Shown in pieces: positions 1 through 6,152 of a DNA stretch of 20,192 nucleotides. Within the stretch, counting starts at the first letter, position 1. Each line of letters starts with the position of its first letter. Below the pieces are notes generated by a model. That model saw nothing but the letters and a program-made list of their open reading frames with translations. It did not search any database and was not told the origin of the DNA. Source of the stretch: a virus; the IMG/VR virus record IMGVR_UViG_3300004804_000042, positions 1 through 20,192 of that record. The stretch is one strand, 5' to 3'. Made by a program: the position numbers and the translations under genes.

Positions 1-203
1 CGTTTGGTAAGGAGCCTTGGAACAAGGGGTTGGAAAGAGAGAATAACCCTTTGACAGGCAAACCTTGGGGTGGAGATCGAGAATCTGCCCGTACCTTACA
101 GACTGGCATGAAAGGGTGGAACAATGGTGTAAAAAACACCTACGCAAAAGAATGTCCTGGAGAAGGATGGGTGTCAGGTTGGTTACCGAGGAGTAAAAAG
201 TAA
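1..203 (+). CDS. HNH-type homing endonuclease relative, C-terminal part (5' truncated by window edge)
   Basis: A reading frame with codons starting at position 3 is open from the window edge to a TAA at 201-203, giving about 66 residues. It contains PWNKGL near its start, and near its end GWNNG followed eleven residues later by CPGEGWV, then GW and a basic tail. The same WNNG...CPGEG module occurs in the complete HNH protein at 5021-5539, with roughly half of about 33 aligned positions identical. I therefore read this as the DNA-binding tail of a homing endonuclease; the catalytic HNH part would lie upstream of the window. The stop overlaps the portal start (TAATG), so the two may be translationally coupled. 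The family link comes from intra-window similarity and recalled motif patterns (NUMOD-like WNKG/WNNG modules), not from a search. It could also be a decayed remnant if the N-terminus is missing. Confidence 0.65.
   Translation, partial: FGKEPWNKGLERENNPLTGKPWGGDRESARTLQTGMKGWNNGVKNTYAKECPGEGWVSGWLPRSKK
188..193 (+). promoter_or_regulatory. Shine-Dalgarno site of portal gene
   Basis: GAGGAG lies 9 nt before the portal ATG at 203. It sits inside the last codons of the preceding frame, so portal translation initiates within the upstream gene. It supports the chosen start. Confidence 0.65.
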
Positions 204-1603
204 TGGCACAACGTTTTAGGACACCTCCAGTTCCTCAGGGCGAAATTGCAAAATATACAAACGATCCATATAATTTAGCGTCCATTTACATGTTCGGGAG
301 TTCGTCTCCCTTCACTGGACAAGGCAACACTATCGTCAGGAGCCAAGATGATCTCCTTATCCAGAAGGGGGGCAATCGCGCCCTTTCAGTGTATCAACGT
401 TTATTGTTTGATGAACAATTACAAGGGTGCTTTTCAAAACTTCTCCAAGAAGTAACTTCACGCCCATGGTATATTGAGCCCTATAGCGATAAGCCTGGAG
501 ACATGGCGGTCCGCGACTTTGTAGTCGAGGTTATTGAAGAGATGCCCCTAGATGACATTTACAAAGGAATTGCTGAATGTCTAATAGTTGGTTTCTCCGT
601 TGGCGAGGTAATGTGGAAGAAGACGGGTAGAGGCGTTATTCCTTATGACATTCGCATGCGTGATCAGCGTCGCTTTGTGTTTCAAGAAGAAGAAGGAGCA
701 CAAACCGGTTTTACGATGCGCTGCCTCACTTTCAACCGCATGTTTGAGGGAGTGGAGTTGCCACAGCGCAAGTTTATTGTGAGTCGATATTTCGTTTCAC
801 ACAATGGCGATCCCTACGGTTCATCTTTAGGTCGTATTCTTTATCCCTTGATCAAGTTTCGTCGTCGCGCTATTGAGTCTTATGTTCTGTATGGGGATCG
901 TTATGCAACTCCTACGGCTGTAGCCAAAGCCCCCCTTAGTGCTAGTACACAAGAACTCGACACACTCTACGATCATCTCTCTAATTTATCGCAAGAAACT
1001 GCGATGATTTTGCCTGAGGGGTATGAGTTGGAGTTTGTGGAACCGCATGGCTCTCCCGACGTATTCAAAAATCTCATAGACTACATTGATAAAGAAATCA
1101 GTGTGTTGATTTGCGGTGAGAATGAAGCAGGGCAAGCTGAAGCTGGATCCAGAGCGTCTTCGCAGGTAGCCAATGTGGTTCGTGTTGTGAAAGCTTCTGA
1201 ACTATCAGAGATGATTTCACAAAATCTAACTCAGACGTTGATTCGTTGGATTGTGGATCTAAACTTCGGTACCGACGTGGCAGCTCCTATGCTTACACGG
1301 GAGTTCCGTATTGAAGAATCGCCTCTTCAAATGACTGATGTGGCTTTAATGATTCAATCTGGATTTACACCGAAAAAAGAATGGATCGAGCGTCACTTTA
1401 GAGTGGAGCTTGAGAGTAAGAAGGATGATACGCCACCACCTCAGGAAAACACTACTACATACAACCCTGATGAAGACCAAGATCTCTTTGGTTCTGTTTT
1501 TGGTGCGGATAATCAAACTAACCAACAGCCTGAAAAACCTTTTGGCGATGAAGAGATCACCGAAGACACTGCAGCGGATGACGCTGACAGTGGAGTAGGG
1601 TAA
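203..1603 (+). CDS. Portal protein, DUF935 / Mu gp29-like
   Basis: The 466-residue product looks like the DUF935 (phage Mu gp29) portal family, which forms the dodecameric ring at the capsid vertex through which DNA is packaged and to which the tail attaches. Visible family features, in order: a segment with SRPWYIEPYS near residues 86-95; a region with GFSVGEVMWKK (about 129-139) followed by the RRFVF strand; the DPYGSSLGRILYPLIKFRRRAIESY helix region (about 202-226); ILPEGYELEFVEP (about 272-284); and a late helical part with SSQVANVVRVVKASELSEMI. The C-terminal 60 or so residues are acidic and Asn/Gln/Asp-rich, probably disordered. Length is typical of the family. The next gene is the Mu-type protease/scaffold, the usual partner of this portal type. 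The stop codon lies inside the GGGTAAAAC motif at 1598-1606. Confidence 0.87.
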   Translation: MAQRFRTPPVPQGEIAKYTNDPYNLASIYMFGSSSPFTGQGNTIVRSQDDLLIQKGGNRALSVYQRLLFDEQLQGCFSKLLQEVTSRPWYIEPYSDKPGDMAVRDFVVEVIEEMPLDDIYKGIAECLIVGFSVGEVMWKKTGRGVIPYDIRMRDQRRFVFQEEEGAQTGFTMRCLTFNRMFEGVELPQRKFIVSRYFVSHNGDPYGSSLGRILYPLIKFRRRAIESYVLYGDRYATPTAVAKAPLSASTQELDTLYDHLSNLSQETAMILPEGYELEFVEPHGSPDVFKNLIDYIDKEISVLICGENEAGQAEAGSRASSQVANVVRVVKASELSEMISQNLTQTLIRWIVDLNFGTDVAAPMLTREFRIEESPLQMTDVALMIQSGFTPKKEWIERHFRVELESKKDDTPPPQENTTTYNPDEDQDLFGSVFGADNQTNQQPEKPFGDEEITEDTAADDADSGVG

Positions 1604-1606
1604 AAC
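1598..1606 (+). promoter_or_regulatory. Recurrent motif GGGTAAAAC (putative phage promoter element) before protease/scaffold gene
   Basis: GGGTAAAAC overlaps the portal stop codon and ends 25 nt before the GTG start at 1632. The same nonamer recurs in three other gaps (7725, 16970, 18080) at 31-38 nt from the next start, with looser copies at 5006 and 5553. A promoter role is inferred from position only. Confidence 0.45.
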
Positions 1607-1631
1607 TAAGCACCAGGTCACTTTAAGTACT

Positions 1632-4265
1632 GTGTTCACAAAGAAGATCCATGTGTTTAAGGCCGGTGATCAGACCTCTGCACAGGGCGTCCAAAGGAGG
1701 TTCACTCCTAAGGAACTCAAACAAGTCGTCAACAACTATGACCCGTCTATCCACGAAGCACCTTTAGTTCTTGGCCACCAGGGAGATAACGATAGTTTGC
1801 CCTCTTTTGGTTGGATTAAGGGTTTCGAGAGCGATGGTCAGAATCTGTATGCCGAAGTGGCATTCACAGACGTTGCCAAAGATCTCGTCAAAGACGGCCA
1901 CTACCGTAAGGTTTCCATTTCCTTCTATTCACCCGATTCGCAAATAAATCCACATAAGGGTGAGTGGAGTGCTCGTCATTTGGCGTTGCTCGGAGCTTCA
2001 CCTCCGGCTGTGAAAGGTCTTGAACCTTTCTCTTTTGCGGAGTGGGGAGAATGCTACGACTTTGCCGTTGCTTTGTCTCCTGCTGACATCTTTGATGATG
2101 AACTTGGACCGACGATGATCGTCGATAAAAGTCCGCTCGAAATGTTGAAAGAGAAGCTTGAAGAAGTTCGCAAAGACGTCACAGCTGCTGTGTCTGACTT
2201 GCAAGACTCTCAACAAGAACAAAAATCACAACAGACTGACCAAGTCGCGGCCTCTGACGGGGCGGCAGATGAAGCCAGTCCAGACAACCCCAGTCAACAA
2301 TTTGCCGAGCGGAAACGCGAAGGCACTGAAATTGCTCAGCAAACGGCTGAACTTGAAGACAATCTCCCCGAGGACCAATTTATGGAAGATAAGAACATCA
2401 GCCGTAAGCGCACGTCCGGTGCCAACGGCCAAGTCATGCAGGTTGTAGAAAACGTCTACAAAGAGCCTCGCAAAGAGCGGAAAGCCGCTGCTGATCGTTC
2501 AGCGGAGGCCAAGCGCCAGATCAAAGAAGGAGAGTTCGGCAAGGCTCACGAGACAGAGGAGCTCGAAAAAGATGAGGATGCCAAACTGTCGAATGACCAC
2601 AAAGAGCTGCACCCCAATCAGCGCATCCTGGATAAAAACAAAAACGGCAAGCTCGAAGCCGAAGATTTCCGTCATTTGCAAAAGCATGGGCCTCTGAGCA
2701 AAGGCGAGCACCCCGATGACAAAGCAGACCACGCTGAACTTGAATACGACGAAGTCTCCTATAAGACCAACCCCTCACCTGGCGTGGTGAAGTTCGGTAA
2801 AAAGTCTGAGTCGGATGATGATGATGACACAGGACGTTTTGAGACAGCTCGCTCTGCTAAAAATGGTTACGAAGACCGCATGCAAACGGGCAAAGCTGGC
2901 GCCGGTAGCGACACGGGACGTTTCAAAACTGCTCAAAGCGGAATGCAAGACGCTGACCGTTTGAACACAGCTGAAAATGGCGAGCAAGAAACCGACCGTA
3001 AAAAAACAGCGAAACAAACAGAAATGGCTAGTGATGGTCCTGAGCGCTGGGCCGGCCAATCCGACAACTATGAGCGGGTGACTAACATGGATCAATACGA
3101 TGTAGATGCTAAGTCTTACGGTGTGAATGCACCGAAAACTGCTTCAGGTTCTAACCCAGCTGGTCGTGAAGATTCCGACACCAAAGTCCCCACGGAGACT
3201 GAAGAGACTCCTGACAACGAAGTGTTCGCTGTTAGCACCATCAACGTCATGTCTGACGGTAGCATGCGCGTTCTTCGCCAAAAGAGTTCTGACGGTCGCA
3301 AAACAGTGAAAGGCGGAGCTATCGATCACGCCGAGCCTGAAGCGGCTGAAACTACTGGTCCTATGGGCGTTACAGCTCACGCTGAGGGCGATGATGAAGA
3401 CGAACCCGGTAACATCAAACAGGGCAAAGTGAAGCTGAACAAAGGCCAACTGGTTCCCGGTGAATACGAAGGTGGTGTGGCTCAAGTTGTTGGTCCCGAT
3501 GGTGCTTTCGCTGAAGTTCCTCGCGGTGAGAAGAAATCAACTGACAAACATCTTACACCGGGTGCATTCGATAAAATTGACGAAGCAGATCAAACCGTTG
3601 GTCCTGATGGTGCTTTCGCTGAAGATAATCTGAGTGGTACCTTCCAAGGCGGTCCCAACCAAAAGACCAAAAAGTCAGGTGGGGTGTTCTCGGAGGAGCA
3701 CGGTGAGAAGAAACCATACACCAAAACTGGTTTCGGTTCCACATACGATGAGGATGGCGATGACGAAGAGGGCGATGACTTCAATGAACTCTCCACAGAT
3801 CATTGCGGTATGGGCTCACAAAGTCAGTCACGCTCAATGGGTTTCCCAGAGCAGATGTACGAGGAACTTCAGTCGCTGAAGGACAAGTACGCTGAGCTTG
3901 AGCGTCGTCACCAAGAAACCAAGATGAATGCCCGTCGTGAGAAGATGGCTAGCGCCATCGGACATCTTTACACAGAAGGTCGTCTCACTGACGGTATCAT
4001 GCCCGAAGAAGACCTCATCTCATACTGCGAAGGACTGGAGTTTGGTACACTGGAGTTTAGTGAAGGCGAAACTGCTGCTACTAAACTGCTGGCACTTCTG
4101 AGCAAACTGCCTCCCATGGTCTCCTATGGTGAGATGGTTCCTTCCGGCACTTTCCAATACTCGGAAGAAGATCTTGACCCTCACAGTAAAGCACTGAAGA
4201 TGGTCGAAGCTTCTGAAGGCAAAATGGATTATGTCGAGGCTCTAAAGAAAGCGATGTATTCCTGA
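1632..4265 (+). CDS. Prohead protease fused to scaffold protein (Mu gpI/gpZ-like) with long acidic repetitive linker
   Basis: 877 residues. Residues 1-145 resemble the Mu gpI-type prohead serine protease: PLVLGHQGDND carries a candidate catalytic His (H49), then FGWIKGFESDGQNLYAEVAFTD, RKVSISFYS with candidate Ser (S95 or S97), and LALLGASPPAVKGLEPF, the typical alanine/proline closing strand. Residues about 150-730 are acidic, low complexity and repetitive, with an EF-hand-like loop (334-345), five 14-residue repeats (399-467), a repeated VGPDGAFAE and two Asp/Glu runs (about 394-398 and 707-717). A coiled coil follows (about 741-780), then a compact C-terminus (about 780-877), together resembling a scaffold. 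Protease-scaffold fusions are known in the Mu family, where the protease frees the scaffold during maturation; this one is much longer than the usual 350-450 residues. The start is GTG with no clear SD; an in-frame TAG at 1596 leaves no better upstream start. It sits between portal and minor head protein, the expected place. Confidence 0.78.
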   Translation: MFTKKIHVFKAGDQTSAQGVQRRFTPKELKQVVNNYDPSIHEAPLVLGHQGDNDSLPSFGWIKGFESDGQNLYAEVAFTDVAKDLVKDGHYRKVSISFYSPDSQINPHKGEWSARHLALLGASPPAVKGLEPFSFAEWGECYDFAVALSPADIFDDELGPTMIVDKSPLEMLKEKLEEVRKDVTAAVSDLQDSQQEQKSQQTDQVAASDGAADEASPDNPSQQFAERKREGTEIAQQTAELEDNLPEDQFMEDKNISRKRTSGANGQVMQVVENVYKEPRKERKAAADRSAEAKRQIKEGEFGKAHETEELEKDEDAKLSNDHKELHPNQRILDKNKNGKLEAEDFRHLQKHGPLSKGEHPDDKADHAELEYDEVSYKTNPSPGVVKFGKKSESDDDDDTGRFETARSAKNGYEDRMQTGKAGAGSDTGRFKTAQSGMQDADRLNTAENGEQETDRKKTAKQTEMASDGPERWAGQSDNYERVTNMDQYDVDAKSYGVNAPKTASGSNPAGREDSDTKVPTETEETPDNEVFAVSTINVMSDGSMRVLRQKSSDGRKTVKGGAIDHAEPEAAETTGPMGVTAHAEGDDEDEPGNIKQGKVKLNKGQLVPGEYEGGVAQVVGPDGAFAEVPRGEKKSTDKHLTPGAFDKIDEADQTVGPDGAFAEDNLSGTFQGGPNQKTKKSGGVFSEEHGEKKPYTKTGFGSTYDEDGDDEEGDDFNELSTDHCGMGSQSQSRSMGFPEQMYEELQSLKDKYAELERRHQETKMNARREKMASAIGHLYTEGRLTDGIMPEEDLISYCEGLEFGTLEFSEGETAATKLLALLSKLPPMVSYGEMVPSGTFQYSEEDLDPHSKALKMVEASEGKMDYVEALKKAMYS
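2631..2666 (+). other. EF-hand-like calcium-binding loop encoded in scaffold linker
   Basis: Residues 334-345 of the protease/scaffold read DKNKNGKLEAED and are followed by F. Asp at position 1, Asn at 3 and 5, Gly at 6, Leu at 8, Glu at 9 and Asp at 12 fit the canonical EF-hand/dockerin loop pattern. Flanking residues (RIL before, FRHLQKHG after) could form the short helices. Only one copy is visible, so it may be a lone or degenerate site. Calcium binding is inferred from the pattern. Confidence 0.5.
2826..3032 (+). repeat. Five tandem ~14-residue repeats in scaffold linker
   Basis: Residues 399-467 split into units of 14, 14, 14, 13 and 14 residues that align on [D/G]-R-[F/M/L/K]-x-T-[A/G]: DTGRFETARSAKNG, YEDRMQTGKAGAGS, DTGRFKTAQSGMQD, ADRLNTAENGEQE, TDRKKTAKQTEMAS. 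The DNA copies have diverged, so the array is old or held by selection on the protein. Function is unknown; a flexible spacer or interaction repeat is likely. Confidence 0.7.
3489..3624 (+). repeat. Direct repeat encoding VGPDGAFAE, 108-bp spacing
   Basis: Two 28-bp copies, at 3489-3516 and 3597-3624, differ by a single C/T change and encode VGPDGAFAE twice, 36 residues apart, in the acidic linker of the protease/scaffold. A related PGAF occurs between them. The near identity at DNA level suggests a fairly recent in-frame duplication. Confidence 0.7.
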
Positions 4266-4272
4266 GATAGCG

Positions 4273-5004
4273 ATGGACCTCCTTTCAACCGTAGGACTAG
4301 CTACTAAACGAAGGGAGGACTATTTCTCACAAGCTAAAGCATTGGCCAAAAAGCATAAGACCCGAGAAAGTCTTGAAGAAATGATGGCCAAAGATGCTAA
4401 AGTTATCGTCAAAGGATTGCGAGATAAGCAAATGAGGTGGGAGGAATATGAGCGGACGATGCTCGATAAAACCCTCACCTCTGCACTTGCAGCAGTTTAT
4501 CTTGGTGCTGGAGACAGCAAACCAGACGATAAGATGGAGAAAGCGTGGCCCACTATCGTGGGAGACATGTTACTGCCACTTGTGAAGTTCCTCTCAGAAA
4601 CACAAGAATACATCGATGATGGCACATTACGCCTTGGCGATAAAACAATGGACTTCGTCGACTATGACTTTGATAACGAACTTCTGGAAACCAACCCAGC
4701 AGAGCAAGGCGCCATAGAAGCCGCAAAGATGGTTGCAGTTGGTCGCACTTGGACTTCTTTACTCGGGCGAGTTATACGTTATATTGCAAACCCCACTTAT
4801 TCTTTCTTCAATCTTGGTAGCTATATGAAGCACCAAGAACAAGGCTACAAAGAAATGCGTAGGATTGGGTTGCAAGATAAAAAAACTTGCCAAGATTGTA
4901 CTCATTACCACGGATTAGGGTGGCAACCTATGGGTACTCTCCCTATGCCCGGAAGAGGATGCCAATGCTTTGATCATTGCCGGTGTTCAATTGAATACCG
5001 ATAA
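4273..5004 (+). CDS. Minor head / head morphogenesis protein, SPP1 gp7 / Mu gpF-like
   Basis: The 243-residue product is mainly helical and charged at the N-terminus and ends in a cysteine cluster: C206 and C209 (CQDC), then C230, C232, C236 and C238 in GCQCFDHCRCSIEYR. A C-x2-C followed by a CxC-type ending with an aromatic tail is what I recall for the C-terminus of the SPP1 gp7 / Mu gpF minor head family, which binds the portal and is ejected or helps DNA entry. The four or more Cys suggest a bound metal. Position just after the protease/scaffold and before the capsid genes agrees with that role. The gene starts 7 nt after the previous stop with only a weak GAG upstream, so it is probably translated by coupling. 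The N-terminal 200 residues show no motif I recognise. Confidence 0.65.
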   Translation: MDLLSTVGLATKRREDYFSQAKALAKKHKTRESLEEMMAKDAKVIVKGLRDKQMRWEEYERTMLDKTLTSALAAVYLGAGDSKPDDKMEKAWPTIVGDMLLPLVKFLSETQEYIDDGTLRLGDKTMDFVDYDFDNELLETNPAEQGAIEAAKMVAVGRTWTSLLGRVIRYIANPTYSFFNLGSYMKHQEQGYKEMRRIGLQDKKTCQDCTHYHGLGWQPMGTLPMPGRGCQCFDHCRCSIEYR

Positions 5005-5005
5005 C

Positions 5006-5014
5006 GGGTAAAAT
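5006..5014 (+). promoter_or_regulatory. GGGTAAAAT motif before HNH gene
   Basis: A variant of the recurrent motif (T instead of C at the end), two bases after the minor-head stop codon. It ends 6 nt before the HNH start at 5021, closer than the four exact copies, so it may act as a weak ribosome binding site rather than a promoter here. Confidence 0.35.
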
Positions 5015-5020
5015 ACAAGT

Positions 5021-5539
5021 ATGAAAATCCACTATCACACACACCACATCGTTCCAACACACGCTGGCGGAACTGACGACCCGAGCAATCTTGTCAGAGT
5101 GAATGTTGCAATGCACGCATTCATGCATCGACTTCGATACATAGAGATTGGAGACGAGTGGGATAGGATCGCATATGAAGGGCTCACTGGACAAATAACA
5201 TCAGCTCAAGCTACTGCTGAAGCCAGGAAAGAGTTCATTCGTCAAAACCCCAACCATCATTCAAACGCAGGGAAGAAAGGCGCAGCAACTCGAAATGCAC
5301 TTGGTGTCTCTGACAAAGCTCGCGAAAAAGCCCGCGAAACTGCAAGAGCCACAGGCAAAATGCCATGGTGGAACAACGGACTAAACAACAAAAGGTCTCA
5401 TACGTGCCCCGGTGAGGGGTATGTCTTAGGCAAACTACCTCACGGAAAGCATAACAGAACCTTTGTGGAATGTCCCCATTGCGGAATGTCTTGTGCTCTC
5501 CCTAATCTATCTCGTCACATTCTGGCGAGACACACTTGA
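5021..5539 (+). CDS. HNH homing endonuclease with WNNG module and C-terminal C2H2 zinc finger
   Basis: 172 residues. The HNH nuclease core is at the very N-terminus: H8-H9 (HTHHIVP), then GGTDDPSNLV with N23, then H32 and H36 (MHAFMHR), the metal and catalytic residues of the family. A basic helical part follows (about 85-112, rich in Lys/Arg/Ala). Next comes PWWNNG at 116-120 and CPGEGYVLG from C129, a module shared with the truncated frame at 1-203. The C-terminus has C151-x2-C154 and H166-x4-H171, a C2H2-type zinc finger, probably for target binding. Such free-standing endonucleases cut DNA lacking the gene and so spread between related phages. It is inserted between minor head and decoration genes with short gaps on both sides and disrupts neither neighbour. 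The ATG has no strong SD. Confidence 0.88.
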   Translation: MKIHYHTHHIVPTHAGGTDDPSNLVRVNVAMHAFMHRLRYIEIGDEWDRIAYEGLTGQITSAQATAEARKEFIRQNPNHHSNAGKKGAATRNALGVSDKAREKARETARATGKMPWWNNGLNNKRSHTCPGEGYVLGKLPHGKHNRTFVECPHCGMSCALPNLSRHILARHT

Positions 5540-5552
5540 AGTCCACTTATTT

Positions 5553-5562
5553 AGGATAAAAT
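5553..5562 (+). promoter_or_regulatory. AGGATAAAAT motif / Shine-Dalgarno of decoration gene
   Basis: AGGA at 5553-5556 lies 7 nt before the ATG at 5564 and is a normal SD. With the following TAAAAT it also matches the recurrent GG[G/A]TAAAA[C/T] motif, so the site may serve as ribosome binding site, promoter element, or both. Confidence 0.45.
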
Positions 5563-5563
5563 C

Positions 5564-6025
5564 ATGGCAACAAACGCTGCACCTATTTATTCAAAACAGT
5601 ACATCCGTTATGCCGAGACTTGGGAGGCCGCCGTTGACACCCAAAGCGGTGCTGTCGGCACTGTCGAAATCGGCGAACTCCGCGCTGTCTCCTACGCTAC
5701 TTGGGCTGGCCCCAACGTCGCCGCTGCCGGCGATGCTTTCACCGTCGCCCCCACAACCATCGTCGGCATCAACCAAGCTTACATGCCTTCAGCTCTCGCC
5801 CAACCTTACACAGCTCGTCAACTGACAGTTGCTACTAGCGGTCTGCTGCTCGTTGAAGTTGACCCTGCTTCTGCTGCTATCAGCTTGAACTCAGTGCTCC
5901 ATATCAATACGCTCGGCCAAGCAACTGCTGCTGGCACTGCTGTGACACTCGATGGCACCACACCTCTGATCCGTGAGAATATCGCAATCGGCGGTCGCAA
6001 GCTTGTGCTGGTTTCCTTCGCCTAA
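5564..6025 (+). CDS. Probable head decoration / capsid cement protein (DUF2190-like)
   Basis: 153 residues, Ala/Thr/Val-rich and predicted mostly beta strand, with no signal peptide or membrane segment. The second half (VATSGLLLVEVDP, SVLHINTLGQATAAGTAV, IAIGGRKLVLVSFA) resembles the small beta-tulip-like cement proteins (DUF2190 or lambda gpD type) that bind the outside of the capsid and stabilise it. Its place immediately before the major capsid gene is where cement proteins are usually found. Codon use is rich in C-ending codons, like the major capsid gene and unlike the tail genes, which suits a high-copy virion protein. The family call is by general resemblance and position; no residue-level motif decides it. 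An alternative is a minor capsid or small structural protein of other type. Confidence 0.55.
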   Translation: MATNAAPIYSKQYIRYAETWEAAVDTQSGAVGTVEIGELRAVSYATWAGPNVAAAGDAFTVAPTTIVGINQAYMPSALAQPYTARQLTVATSGLLLVEVDPASAAISLNSVLHINTLGQATAAGTAVTLDGTTPLIRENIAIGGRKLVLVSFA

Positions 6026-6152
6026 TAGCTAGGTTGTTAGCCGGGGTTTGGGCGCTCGTAGTTGTTAGGCAGATAGCCTAGAGAGACGCGATATAAGTCC
6101 CAACCCTGGTTGCAACCATTTGAAGACAATTTAATTTCGGAGACTCCTCCCC
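6026..6152 (+). promoter_or_regulatory. Non-coding leader of major capsid gene with direct repeat, small hairpins and 12-bp palindrome
   Basis: This is the longest non-coding gap in the window. It holds a near-exact direct repeat, GTTGTTAGCC (6033-6042) and GTTGTTAGGC (6061-6070); a small hairpin TAGGC-AGATA-GCCTA (6066-6080); a perfect palindrome TGGTTGCAACCA (6107-6118); and an AT-rich ATATAAG (6091-6097) that could be a -10-like element. GGAG at 6139-6142 is the probable SD, 10 nt before the ATG. It has no T-run, so it is unlikely to be a terminator. The recurrent GGGTAAAAC motif is absent. Confidence 0.5.

Noticed and set aside
2790-2804. GGTAAAA inside the protease/scaffold gene as a further promoter motif
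   Set aside because: The context is CGGTAAAAAG inside a coding region; it lacks the third G and the final C and is far from any start.
5463-5825. 120-residue + strand frame across the HNH end and decoration start
   Set aside because: It overlaps two better genes in another frame and would run through the SD of the decoration gene; composition is that of a shadow.
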